Assembly (NCBI RefSeq): GCF_001698225.1
Contig: NZ_CP016594.1
Coordinates: 4,588,001 to 4,652,000 of the forward strand
Direction of reading: 5' to 3'
Source of the DNA: Gordonia terrae
GTDB taxonomy: Bacteria > Actinomycetota > Actinomycetes > Mycobacteriales > Mycobacteriaceae
Length of the DNA: 64,000 nucleotides
Part shown: positions 1 through 8,133 of the stretch, piece after piece
How positions within the stretch are numbered: the first letter of the stretch is position 1
Layout: the number at the start of each line of letters is the position of its first letter
Program-made: the position numbers and the translations under genes
The notes under the pieces: generated by a model
The model's input: only the letters and a program-made list of their open reading frames with translations
What the model was told of the DNA's origin: nothing
Database searches by the model: none

Positions 1-195
1 CCGCTGAACCAGACCACCTGGGAACTCGCCACCGACGTCGTCATCAAGGCCGAGTCGGGCCGGCGCACCGGCGGTGCCAAACGTCTGTACGGCCTCGTCG
101 CCGACGGCGACCTCGCCTACGTCGAGGAGCGCGTCGACGCCGACGGGGATCTCACACCCCGGCTGTCCGCCAAGCTCCGCCGACACGTCGGCTGA
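1..195 (+). CDS. C-terminal end of an unrecognised protein (5' truncated by window)
   Basis: An open frame runs from the first base to a TGA at 193-195 and gives the last 64 residues of a protein whose start lies outside the window. The residues are hydrophilic and mixed acidic/basic, and end in LRRHVG. Codon use is typical of a high-GC actinobacterial gene. I do not recognise the family. The end overlaps the 3' end of the convergent gene on the minus strand by about 80 bases, which suggests that one of the two annotated ends is extended. Confidence 0.6.
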   Translation, partial: PLNQTTWELATDVVIKAESGRRTGGAKRLYGLVADGDLAYVEERVDADGDLTPRLSAKLRRHVG

Positions 196-1244
196 TCCAC
201 CTCATCGACGCTCCCGGCGGCACGCACAGTCGTACCGCTCGCCACGCTCCCGGCGCCACGCACACTCTCCACGCTTATGGCGGCACGCACACTCGCCCCG
301 CTCCGGCGGCGCGGCCCCCTGCTCCCTGAGGTGCGAGCGAAGCGAGCCTCGGAGGGTCGCCGATCCGAGAACGCCATGTAGAGATACCGTTTCGGCAGTG
401 CGCTGTAGACGGGCGATCCGAGCATGACGACGACGGACCCGTACGCGGTTGCCTCACCCGGGCGCCCCGCCCACCCGGGATGTACCGTTCCCGACCGCGA
501 CATGTACGGTCCGTGCCCCGCCGTGCCGCCGATGCGGCGTCCGACCACCGAGAACACCTCGGCGCGCGCGGAATGCGGGGACAGGTCGAAACCGACGCGG
601 CCTCCCGGCGGGCACTCGACGAAGGTGAGGTCGGCACCGGATCGATGCACCACACCGATCCAGTCGCGGCCGGAGTTGCGCACGAGGAACGTCGAACCGC
701 CCGTCCGGTACTGATACGAGATGCCCGCCGCCGCGGCGTCGAGAATCTGTCGGCCCGAGACACCGCCGTTCCACTCCGGACTCCACGGAGTGAGGTACAG
801 GTGGTCGAGGAACTCGTGCCGAGTGGGGATCGGCAGCGTCACCGGCATCACCCGTCCGTCTCGCACCCACACCGCGCCGTACAGGACCGGCCGGCCGTCG
901 GCGGTGCGCGGCGCCTGGACGTAGGTGAGCGAATCACCCTCCGGCAGAGGGACTTCCGAACCGGGGACCAGAATGTCGAGGTATGTGCGGCCGTCCGCGA
1001 GCAGGACCACGACGGCCGCATCGCGCTCGCCACGGTTGCCGATGGTGACGCGGTCACCGAAGTCGCCGGACCTGTCCCTGGCGTGGAACAACCCGGCGGC
1101 GTGCGGATCGGCGAACTCGAAGCGGGGCGCCACCGCCGTTCCGAAGTCCGGATCGCCCGGACCCCAGTACCGTTCGCCCACCCCGGGTTGATGGCGACCG
1201 GGGTTCGCCTCTCCGACCACCGTGGCGATATTCGTAGCCACCAT
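117..1244 (-). CDS. Hypothetical protein with repetitive Arg/Ser/Gly-rich C-terminus
   Basis: About 375 residues. I chose the ATG at 1244 because GGAGAAGG lies 4 to 11 bases upstream; a longer start at 1265 has no such site. The first ~300 residues look globular and contain motifs such as YLDILVPG and [10 protein letters not shown]. No signal peptide or membrane segment is evident and I do not recognise the family. The last ~70 residues are Arg/Ser/Gly-rich, run through a short tandem repeat (218-314), and overlap the convergent gene that ends at 195. The tail may therefore be read-through after loss of an original stop. The gene sits just downstream of the copper ATPase on the same strand, with a gap of about 130 bases, so it may be co-transcribed with it or have its own promoter. 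Confidence 0.6.
   Translation of the reverse strand: MVATNIATVVGEANPGRHQPGVGERYWGPGDPDFGTAVAPRFEFADPHAAGLFHARDRSGDFGDRVTIGNRGERDAAVVVLLADGRTYLDILVPGSEVPLPEGDSLTYVQAPRTADGRPVLYGAVWVRDGRVMPVTLPIPTRHEFLDHLYLTPWSPEWNGGVSGRQILDAAAAGISYQYRTGGSTFLVRNSGRDWIGVVHRSGADLTFVECPPGGRVGFDLSPHSARAEVFSVVGRRIGGTAGHGPYMSRSGTVHPGWAGRPGEATAYGSVVVMLGSPVYSALPKRYLYMAFSDRRPSEARFARTSGSRGPRRRSGASVRAAISVESVRGAGSVASGTTVRAAGSVDEVDQPTCRRSLADSRGVRSPSASTRSST
218..314. repeat. Short degenerate tandem repeat, period 26-27 bp
   Basis: Three clear units begin at 218, 244 and 271 and share ACGCTCCCGGCGGCACGCAC with a few changes; a fourth partial unit begins near 298. The repeat lies inside the 3' part of the minus-strand hypothetical gene and produces recurring VRAA-x-SV motifs in its tail. 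Confidence 0.6.
321..359. repeat. Copy of a dispersed palindromic repeat (CTCCCTGAGGTGCGAG type)
   Basis: GCTCCCTGAGGTGCGAGCG is followed by a GAGCC and a variant of the CGAAGGG element. The same module recurs near 20135, 38084, 50569, 56828 and 56977. This is the only copy seen inside a predicted reading frame, which adds doubt to the C-terminus of the overlapping minus-strand gene. Confidence 0.55.
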
Positions 1245-1378
1245 CGCACCTTCTCCTCTCGGCACCCCGACGGGCGCCGTGGACTCGCTGTGTTCTCATT
1301 CCAGCGCTTCCACGCCCCGGTCTCGCGAGTACTGCGCTACGCGAATCACCACGCTGGTCACCGGCAACCGCATCCTGT

Positions 1379-3478
1379 CTACCTGCGCCCGGAGCGCGCT
1401 CCCACGGAGCCGGGTCGCAGATCGAGTCGACGCAGCAGCTGCGCGTTCAGCGCCACCACCACCGTCGACGCGGACATCAGGATGGCGCCGACGCTCATCG
1501 GGAGGACGACACCGATCGGCGCCAGGATGCCGGCGGCCAGCGGTACCGAGACGAGGTTGTAACCCGCTGCCCACCAGAGGTTCTGCGCCATCTTCCGGTA
1601 GCTCGCGCGCGACAGCTCGATGACCGACAGGACCGATCGCGGATCGGACGAGGCGAGGATGACCCCGGCCGAACCGATAGCCACGTCGGTCCCGGCGCCG
1701 ATGGCGATGCCGACGTCGGCCTGCGCGAGGGCGGGCGCGTCGTTGACCCCGTCGCCGACCATCGCCACGCGATGTCCCTCGCGCTGGAGTTCGGCGACAG
1801 TGGCCGCCTTGTCCTCGGGCCGGACCCCGGCGTAGACGCGATCGATGTCGAGCCGGCCGGCGACGTCGTCGGCCACGGCCTGCGCGTCGCCGGTGATCAT
1901 CACGACCTGCACACCGAGGGCATGGAGTTCGTCCACGGCCGCACGCGACTCCGGACGGACCTCGTCGGCGAGCCGGATCGCCCCTGCGACACGCTCGTCG
2001 ACGAGCACATGCAGGATGATCGCCCCCTGCTCACGCCACGACGACGCGACGGGGAGTTCGTCGAGGCCCTGCTCGTCGAGCAGATTCGGTCCGCCCACCC
2101 GCACGCTGTGTCCGTCGACGGACGCGGACACCCCCACCGCAGGTGACGAGGAAAAGCCCTGTGCGACAGGCAGATCGATACCGTCGGCCCGCGCGGCACG
2201 CATGATCGCCGAGGCCAGCGGGTGTTCACTGGCCGCCTCTGCGGCGGCCGCGAGGGTCAGCACCCGACGCCGATCCTGTCCCGGGACCGGCTCGACCTCG
2301 AGGACGGTCGGCTCCCCCTTGGTCAGGGTGCCGGTCTTGTCGAAGAGCACGGCGTCGACATTGCGCATCGACTCGAGCGCGAGCCGGTCCGTGATCAGGA
2401 CCCCACCGCGGGCGGCCCGCTCGGTGGCGATGGAGACGACGAGGGGGATCGCCAGACCCAGCGCATGAGGACACGCGATGACCAGCACCGTGATCGCGCG
2501 GACGACGGCGTCGTCGGGCGACCCGACCGCGGTCCAGACGATCGCGGTCACCACCGCGGCGCCGAGAGCGAACCAGAACAACCACCCGGCCGCGGTGTCG
2601 GCGAGCCGCTGAGCGCGCGATGAGGAGGCCTGCGCGTCGGCAACCAGACGCCCGATACCGGCCAGGGCGGTGTCGTCGCCGGTCGCGGTCACGCGGACCC
2701 GCAGTCCGGAGTCGGTCGCGACGGTACCGGCGACCACGCCGTCGCCGATCTCCCGCCGGACGGGGGCGGACTCCCCGGTGACCATCGACTCGTCCATGTT
2801 CGCGGAGCCGTCGATGATGGCGCCGTCGGCGGGCACGGATGCCCCGGGCCGGACGATGACCACGTTGCCGACGACCAGGGCAGCGGGCGACACCGTGATG
2901 ATCTCGTCCCCGTCGACCTTCTCGGCCTCGTCCGGGAGGAGCGCGGCGAGTGAGTCGAGGGCCGATGTCGTCCGGGCCAGCGAACGCATCTCGATCCAGT
3001 GACCCAGCAGCATGATCACCACGAGCAGCGCCAGCTCCCACCAGAAGTTCAGCTCGTGGCCGAACAGATGCAGCGTCGAGCCCCAGGAGGCGACGAAAGC
3101 GACGGTGATCGCCAGGGCGATCAGGAGCATCATCCCCGGACGACGAGAACGGATCTCGCCGGCTGCGCCGGCGAGGAACGGACGTCCACCCCACAGGTAG
3201 AGCACGGTGCCGAAGAGCGGCGACACCCATCGCACCCAGTCGGCGTCGGGCAGCCCGTAGCCCAGGATGTCGGCGAACATGTCGTTGAAGCCGACGGTCG
3301 GGACCGCCAGGACGAGCATGATCCAGAACAGTCGCCGGAACTGCTCGACGTGGTCCCCGTGACCGCCATGGTCGGCGTGCTCATCGTGGCCGCCGTGCCC
3401 GGGTGCGGGCTGAGCGCGATGTGCGTGGTCCGCGGTGGGCGACGCCGCTGCACGTGGATGGTCATGATGCGTGTTCAT
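1379..3478 (-). CDS. copB: Copper-transporting P1B-type ATPase, CopB-like
   Basis: 699 residues. The N-terminus (about residues 1-43) carries 11 His and no CxxC heavy-metal domain, as in CopB-type pumps. Landmarks in order are TGES at 234-237, the membrane metal site CPH at 336-338, the phosphorylation motif DKTGTLTKGE with Asp380, the nucleotide-domain HP at 419-420, GDGVND at 575-580 and MSASTVVVALNA near 668. About eight membrane segments are visible, two or more of them before the actuator domain. Family knowledge: CPH pumps (P1B-3) export copper, with silver reported for some members, across the plasma membrane using ATP. Start: ATG at 3478, directly downstream of two CsoR-like palindromes, so copper-dependent derepression is likely. 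No chaperone or CsoR gene lies next to it in this window. Confidence 0.93.
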   Translation of the reverse strand: MNTHHDHPRAAASPTADHAHRAQPAPGHGGHDEHADHGGHGDHVEQFRRLFWIMLVLAVPTVGFNDMFADILGYGLPDADWVRWVSPLFGTVLYLWGGRPFLAGAAGEIRSRRPGMMLLIALAITVAFVASWGSTLHLFGHELNFWWELALLVVIMLLGHWIEMRSLARTTSALDSLAALLPDEAEKVDGDEIITVSPAALVVGNVVIVRPGASVPADGAIIDGSANMDESMVTGESAPVRREIGDGVVAGTVATDSGLRVRVTATGDDTALAGIGRLVADAQASSSRAQRLADTAAGWLFWFALGAAVVTAIVWTAVGSPDDAVVRAITVLVIACPHALGLAIPLVVSIATERAARGGVLITDRLALESMRNVDAVLFDKTGTLTKGEPTVLEVEPVPGQDRRRVLTLAAAAEAASEHPLASAIMRAARADGIDLPVAQGFSSSPAVGVSASVDGHSVRVGGPNLLDEQGLDELPVASSWREQGAIILHVLVDERVAGAIRLADEVRPESRAAVDELHALGVQVVMITGDAQAVADDVAGRLDIDRVYAGVRPEDKAATVAELQREGHRVAMVGDGVNDAPALAQADVGIAIGAGTDVAIGSAGVILASSDPRSVLSVIELSRASYRKMAQNLWWAAGYNLVSVPLAAGILAPIGVVLPMSVGAILMSASTVVVALNAQLLRRLDLRPGSVGARSGRR

Positions 3479-3490
3479 GACCCGAGACTA

Positions 3491-3505
3491 TACCCCCCAG
3501 GGGTA
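3491..3505. promoter_or_regulatory. CsoR-like copper operator, proximal site
   Basis: TACCCCCCAGGGGTA is a near-perfect palindrome 13 bases upstream of the copper ATPase start. CsoR-family operators are G/C tracts bounded by TA...TA, such as TACCCC-N-GGGGTA. Its position over the promoter fits repression in the absence of Cu(I). The assignment to CsoR is inferred. Confidence 0.7.
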
Positions 3506-3524
3506 CCAGCGCCAGGACTACTTC

Positions 3525-3539
3525 TACCCTGTATGGGTA
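3525..3539. promoter_or_regulatory. CsoR-like copper operator, distal site
   Basis: TACCCTGTATGGGTA has perfect 5-base arms around 5 bases and is centred 34 bases from the proximal site, slightly over three helical turns. A second operator suggests cooperative binding upstream of the copper ATPase. Confidence 0.6.
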
Positions 3540-3567
3540 TCCACTCCGCGCACCCCGGACATGGAAC

Positions 3568-3627
3568 GGCCCCCGCATCGCCCTCGATGGGCCTGCGCCG
3601 ACCGGACCGGGTCGGGATGCGGGGGCC
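3568..3627. terminator. 12-bp perfect inverted repeat with long loop, possible terminator
   Basis: GGCCCCCGCATC (3568-3579) is complemented exactly by GATGCGGGGGCC (3616-3627), with a 36-base loop that could itself fold. It lies downstream of the mam4B stop on the minus strand and upstream of the copper operators, a position suited to stopping mce4 transcription. There is no U-tract, as is common in actinobacteria. The long loop makes the terminator role uncertain. Confidence 0.4.
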
Positions 3628-3822
3628 GGGTGACCACCTGGTATTCGCTTGCGCCGACCGACGGGTGGAGTCCCGCCTCGGTGCGACACGAATGCCACAC
3701 GGTCAACTGCTAACGGATGGTCACCTCACATGTCCGATGAGAAATCACTATCAGACCACCTCCTTCCTCGTGTACCCGCGAACGTACGCCCGATTCCGGC
3801 GGGCCGCAACGGATTAACCCGG

Positions 3823-4494
3823 TCAGGGAGTGGGCACCGGCGCTCCGGCCGGGCCGGGCGCCGGCGTCGGCGTCGCCGCGGGCGCGGAACTCGGGCCGGG
3901 CACCGGCTTCGCGTCGGGCGGTAGCGACTCCACGACCTCGATCTTCGAGCGGAAGGTGTCGTCGGTGATGACCTCGATGGAGTTGATCATCCAGCGGTCG
4001 CCGTCGCGTTTCATGTCGAAGGTCAGCCGCGACGGGTTGATGCTCACGAGTTCCTTGTTGCCTCGGGTCACCGACTGGTTCATGAAGATCAGGACCTGCG
4101 AGGTGTCCGCGGTGTTGGTCACCACGCCCGCGTCCTGGATCGTCACCTCGGACACGACCGACTGCTTGCGTACCTCGTCGGCGAGATTGTTGTCGGTGAT
4201 CAGCTTCGTGTACTCCGGCTTCGCCGGACCGGTGAGCACGCTCATCGACTGATCGATGTGCTCGGTGACGTTCTCGGCGTTGTACCCGAACATCGTCGTC
4301 GCATAGTCGCGAGCCGCCGCCAGCGACGACGCCCGCGCGTCCTCGACGGCGCGACCCTGGGTGAAGCGGAACCCGAGGAACGCCGTGACCACGACCGCGG
4401 CGACCAGCACCACCCCGAGTGCGATCAGACCCAGACGCCCTTTGCCCATCGCGAATCGCGAACGCGAGGTCGGTGCGGACCCGGACGCCATCAT
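3823..4494 (-). CDS. mam4B: Mce-associated membrane protein Mam4B
   Basis: 223 residues. The ATG at 4494 overlaps the mam4A stop in an ATGA junction; the much longer upstream frame has poor coding character. One membrane segment (about residues 20-42, GLIALGVVLVAAVVVTAFLG) follows a short basic cytoplasmic tail. The outer domain is an NTF2-like Mce-associated fold, and the C-terminal ~35 residues are Pro/Ala-rich. It corresponds by position and type to Rv3492c. Family knowledge: Mam proteins stabilise Mce complexes in the envelope. It is the last gene of the mce4 operon. Confidence 0.85.
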   Translation of the reverse strand: MMASGSAPTSRSRFAMGKGRLGLIALGVVLVAAVVVTAFLGFRFTQGRAVEDARASSLAAARDYATTMFGYNAENVTEHIDQSMSVLTGPAKPEYTKLITDNNLADEVRKQSVVSEVTIQDAGVVTNTADTSQVLIFMNQSVTRGNKELVSINPSRLTFDMKRDGDRWMINSIEVITDDTFRSKIEVVESLPPDAKPVPGPSSAPAATPTPAPGPAGAPVPTP

Positions 4495-5459
4495 GCCACC
4501 CACTCGAAGTCGGTCATCTTCAGGTCCCCGTTGATGCGCGTCATGTCCACACGCCACCGGAACACCTTCTCCTGCGACGGCACCTCGCCGTCGAGAGATC
4601 GCTGGTGCCAGCCGAACACCATGATGACCGAGCCCTCGTCGGGTTCGGCCTTGGTGACCGCAGAACTGAGGATCAGCGACCGGGTCTCCAGCTTGCCGTC
4701 GCGGACCAGGGCAGCGACCTGCTGGATGTTGTTCTCCACCTCCTGCTTGACCTTGCCGCTCGTGTCCTCCTGCACCGAGGTGAGGGTCTGGTCGACGGTG
4801 TCGGGGTTCATGCTGGTGAGGTTCACGAGGACCTGTGACGCGAAGGCCGAGTACTCGGCTCGCAGGTCGTCGGTGCGGTCCTGGCGGGCGATACCGAGCG
4901 CGAACACCACGGACGCGATGGCGCACACGACGATGACCACGAGTGCCACCACGACACCTACGATCGTCCGTGGCGAGCGTCGACCGGTTCCGCGGTACCT
5001 GATGCGGCGCTTGGCTTTCGGCGCCTGCGCGGCCGACGAGGCGGCTGCCGTCCGGGCGCGTCGACGCTCACGGTACCCGACCGTCTTCTCGACCTCGGAC
5101 GGGTCGGGCGCGATGGCGGGCACCGCGCCGGCGCCCGCCTCAGCGCCGGACTCGCCGTCCGGCTTGGTGAGCGACACCGACGACGTCGTGTCCGACCTGA
5201 CCTCGTCGGTTCCGGCCGCCGACTCGTCGGTGCGTCCGCCCGTCCGCGCGGGAACGTCGCCGGCGGGGGTCGCCGCGGCCGGCTTCGACGGCTTCTTCCC
5301 TGCCGAACGCCCGCGCCGGATCGGCGCCGAACGCACCGGCCGCTTCGCATTTCGCCGGTCACCCGTGCCGGCGCGATCCGCGCCCGTGCGATCCGGGGAG
5401 GTCGTGCCGGGACCGTCCGGTGTCACGGGGCGACCGTCCCGCTGATCATCGTCTGCCAT
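4491..5459 (-). CDS. mam4A: Mce-associated membrane protein Mam4A
   Basis: 322 residues, corresponding to Rv3493c. The first ~155 residues are a charged, low-complexity region rich in Arg, Asp, Pro and Gly, predicted cytoplasmic and much longer than in most homologues. One membrane segment follows (about 163-190, TIVGVVVALVVIVVCAIASV), then a ~130-residue outer domain resembling Mam4B. The gene starts inside the 3' end of mce4F (37-base overlap) and ends in ATGA with mam4B, so translation is coupled. Likely role (inference): scaffolding of the Mce4 sterol importer. Confidence 0.85.
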   Translation of the reverse strand: MADDDQRDGRPVTPDGPGTTSPDRTGADRAGTGDRRNAKRPVRSAPIRRGRSAGKKPSKPAAATPAGDVPARTGGRTDESAAGTDEVRSDTTSSVSLTKPDGESGAEAGAGAVPAIAPDPSEVEKTVGYRERRRARTAAASSAAQAPKAKRRIRYRGTGRRSPRTIVGVVVALVVIVVCAIASVVFALGIARQDRTDDLRAEYSAFASQVLVNLTSMNPDTVDQTLTSVQEDTSGKVKQEVENNIQQVAALVRDGKLETRSLILSSAVTKAEPDEGSVIMVFGWHQRSLDGEVPSQEKVFRWRVDMTRINGDLKMTDFEWVA

Positions 5460-6856
5460 GTACTGCTCTGTCCCTGCTCATCGCTGCCGGCCCCGGCGTT
5501 GTAGGTCTTTCCGTCGGGTCCGATGAAGTTGCCCGAGTCCGGGTCGTATGTCGTCGCGTACACCGCGGGCTCGGCGTCGAAGTCCTTCGGTGTGCCCGGT
5601 GTCACGGTACCGGAGGACGCCGGTTGCCATTTCAACCCGAACGGCAGCCCGCTCTGGAAGGGGTCGACCGAACCCGGCTTCGGCACATACCCCGTCGCGC
5701 ATTCCGCCGGAGTGGGCGCACGGCGTCCCGGGAACTCCGCGCACGGGTAGTTGCGCGCGCCCCGGACGGCGATGTTGGAGTTCTGCGGCACCCGGCACAG
5801 CATGCCCGGCGGCAGTTCGCGAGCGGTCTGCTCCGAGGGCCACCGCCAGTCCTCCTTGGGGAGGAACCCGATGTTGCACGGCGGCCGGTCCTGGAAACCG
5901 AGCGAGAAGTTCACGTTGGGACCGAACCGGTTGGTGCCGGTGTTCAGAGCCGTGATCAACGAATTGACCAGTCGCGGATAGAGAACGAGGACCTGCTTCC
6001 AGTTCGGTAGATACACCACCTGGGTCTTGGCGATGGTGCCCAGATTCGAGACCAACAGCGGGTACGACGCGCCGAGGGATTCGAAGAGTTCCTGGCTCTT
6101 CGACGCGGTCGCCGGCCCCTTGCGCAGGATGTCGCCGATCTCGGGCCGGTTCGCGCGGAGCTGATCGGTGAACGCGGTGACGTCCCGGGTCCAGGAGCGG
6201 ATGGCGTCGGCCGTGCGTGACTGGGTGGCCAGCAGCGGGGCGCCCTGCTCGACCAGCTGGATCGTCGTGTCGGTGTTCTTGTTCGCCTCGTCGACGAACA
6301 GGACCATCGAGTCGAGCAGTCGCTGAAGCGCCTCGCCGGTGCCGTTGAACGCGACGAAGGCCTCGTCCATCAGCGAGCGCAGACGCGTGTCACCGATCTC
6401 GGCGAGCAACCGGTCGGCCTGGTCGAGCATCGACGAGATCTCCACCGGCACCTGGTCGGTCGAGACCGTGGCCCCGTCCTGCAGGAATCCTCCGGACTCC
6501 CCGGCCTCGGGGTCCGGTGTGAACTCCACGAACTGCTCGCCGATCGCGGAGACGCTGCGCACCGACGCCGTCGACGATGCCGGGATCTCCGCGCTGTTCT
6601 CGATCGTCAGCACCGCTTCGACGCCGGAGTCGGTCAGCTGCACCGAGTCGACCTTGCCGACGTACACGCCGCGGTAACTGACGTTCGCATTCTGATACAG
6701 GCCACCGCTGGTGGGCAGCAGCAGCTGCACCTGGTAGCTGCCGACCCCGAACATCGACGGGATGCGGATGTAGAACAGCGCCATCACCACCATCGCGACC
6801 ACGGTCACGATCGCGAAGATCATCAGCTGCATCCGGACGAATCGCGTGATCTTCAT
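5423..6856 (-). CDS. mce4F: Mce4F, sterol importer Mce subunit
   Basis: 477 residues. An N-terminal membrane anchor (about 11-32) is followed by the MCE domain (about 38-115, with GLYQNANVSYRGVYVGKVDSV), a long helical region, and a Pro/Gly-rich C-terminal tail from about 345 with several Cys. Family knowledge: MceA-F form a hetero-hexamer whose helices make a needle-like lipid tunnel across the envelope, and Mce4 carries cholesterol. The start shares one base with the mce4E stop (TGATG). Its position as the last Mce protein of the set identifies it as F. Confidence 0.92.
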   Translation of the reverse strand: MKITRFVRMQLMIFAIVTVVAMVVMALFYIRIPSMFGVGSYQVQLLLPTSGGLYQNANVSYRGVYVGKVDSVQLTDSGVEAVLTIENSAEIPASSTASVRSVSAIGEQFVEFTPDPEAGESGGFLQDGATVSTDQVPVEISSMLDQADRLLAEIGDTRLRSLMDEAFVAFNGTGEALQRLLDSMVLFVDEANKNTDTTIQLVEQGAPLLATQSRTADAIRSWTRDVTAFTDQLRANRPEIGDILRKGPATASKSQELFESLGASYPLLVSNLGTIAKTQVVYLPNWKQVLVLYPRLVNSLITALNTGTNRFGPNVNFSLGFQDRPPCNIGFLPKEDWRWPSEQTARELPPGMLCRVPQNSNIAVRGARNYPCAEFPGRRAPTPAECATGYVPKPGSVDPFQSGLPFGLKWQPASSGTVTPGTPKDFDAEPAVYATTYDPDSGNFIGPDGKTYNAGAGSDEQGQSSTWQTMISGTVAP

Positions 6857-8133
6857 CAGCGGCCACCTCCCGCGGCCGGGACCGGCGTGACCGCGGGCAT
6901 CTGCGGAATCATGTTCGCCGGAATCGGTTCGGCGGAGTCGGGCATCCGTTCGCCGCCCGGTTGGAGTGGCGCGATGAACGGATTCAGCCCGCGCGCGGCG
7001 GCGCCGGCGGGACGTCCGAAGACGCCCTCGGGCCCGGTGACGCCGAGGCTGGCGAACATCGTCTTGTCCAGGCGCTCCAGCGTCAGATCGAGCGTGAGGT
7101 CCGAGTTCACGTAGTCACCCTTGACGATTCGTCGGATCGTCGGTTCGTAAAACGGGAAGGTCAGCAGGATGTTGAGCGATTGCGTCATCGCGGGACCTGC
7201 CGCCTGGAGCTGATCGAGGGCCGGTTCGATCCCCTCCACGATCGTCACGATGTCCTCGGAGTTGGCGTCGAGGATGTCGTTGGCTGTCTTCGACAGAGTG
7301 GCGACCGAGCCGAGCGTGTCCAGGAACTGCTGACGCTGGTCGACGAGAAGCTGCAGGATCTGCGGGCTGTCGTCGAGCGCGCGCTCGATGGTGCCGGACT
7401 GTTCGTTCATGGTGCGCGACAACCGGTCGAGTCCCTCGGTGGCCCGGATGATGTTGCCCTTCTGCGCATCCAGATCGGCGACGAGTGTGTTCAGTCGCGG
7501 GATCAGCTTCTTGATCTGGTCCTCGCGTCCGCCGAAGACCTCGCTCATCTCGTGCACGATGTCGCCGATCTGTGACAGACCGCCGCCGTTGAGCACCACC
7601 GACAGCGAGCTGAGCACCTGCTCGGTACTGGGGTAGGTACACGCCGACACCTGTTGTGCCGCATTGATGTCGGGCACCGCGGGCACCGACGGGTCGGTCA
7701 CGATGTTGGATTGCTCCGGGCATTTGGTGAGGGGGATCTGGTCGCCCGCTTCGAGGCGGCCGCCTTCGGGCTCGGCCGGCTGCACGATCTCCAGGTGCGT
7801 CGAACCCAGCGCACTGGTCAACCCCACCATGACGTGCGACCCGCGCGGGACGATCACGCCGTCGTTGAGGCGGATGGTGACCAACGCATTCCAGTCCTCG
7901 ACCTCGATGTCGCCGATGCTCCCGACCGTTGCGTCGTCGATGAGGACCGGCGCATTGTTGACCAGTCCGGCAGCCGACGGGATCAGGGCGGTGATCTCGT
8001 AGGAACCACCACCGGTGCCCTCGGCGCCCGGGACGGGCAGCGAGTTGGGGCCGTCGAAGGAACATCCGGCCACAATCAGCGCGAGGGAGGCCGCACCGGC
8101 GACCAACCCGCCGCGCAGGCGTGCCGGCCTCAT
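6856..8133 (-). CDS. mce4E: Mce4E lipoprotein (LprN type)
   Basis: 425 residues. A lipoprotein signal ends in LIVAGC with the lipidated Cys at residue 24, the mark of MceE subunits. The MCE domain spans about 42-120, and coiled-coil helices extend to about 360. The start overlaps the mce4D stop by four bases (ATGA). It is the equivalent of LprN (Rv3495c). Expected to anchor the Mce4 hexamer in the outer leaflet of the plasma membrane for sterol import. Confidence 0.92.
   Translation of the reverse strand: MRPARLRGGLVAGAASLALIVAGCSFDGPNSLPVPGAEGTGGGSYEITALIPSAAGLVNNAPVLIDDATVGSIGDIEVEDWNALVTIRLNDGVIVPRGSHVMVGLTSALGSTHLEIVQPAEPEGGRLEAGDQIPLTKCPEQSNIVTDPSVPAVPDINAAQQVSACTYPSTEQVLSSLSVVLNGGGLSQIGDIVHEMSEVFGGREDQIKKLIPRLNTLVADLDAQKGNIIRATEGLDRLSRTMNEQSGTIERALDDSPQILQLLVDQRQQFLDTLGSVATLSKTANDILDANSEDIVTIVEGIEPALDQLQAAGPAMTQSLNILLTFPFYEPTIRRIVKGDYVNSDLTLDLTLERLDKTMFASLGVTGPEGVFGRPAGAAARGLNPFIAPLQPGGERMPDSAEPIPANMIPQMPAVTPVPAAGGGR

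Larger units (their letters stand above)
3479..3822. other. Intergenic region between mam4B and the copper ATPase
   Basis: 344 bases without a credible gene. It holds the two copper-type palindromes near the ATPase start and a 12-base inverted repeat at 3568-3627. Small frames here have no ribosome site and no recognisable product. The AT-richer stretch around 3720-3770 could contain the copper ATPase promoter or nothing. Confidence 0.6.

Noticed and set aside
3471..3713. Small plus-strand gene upstream of the copper ATPase
   Set aside because: It begins inside the operator region, lacks a ribosome site and has no recognisable product.
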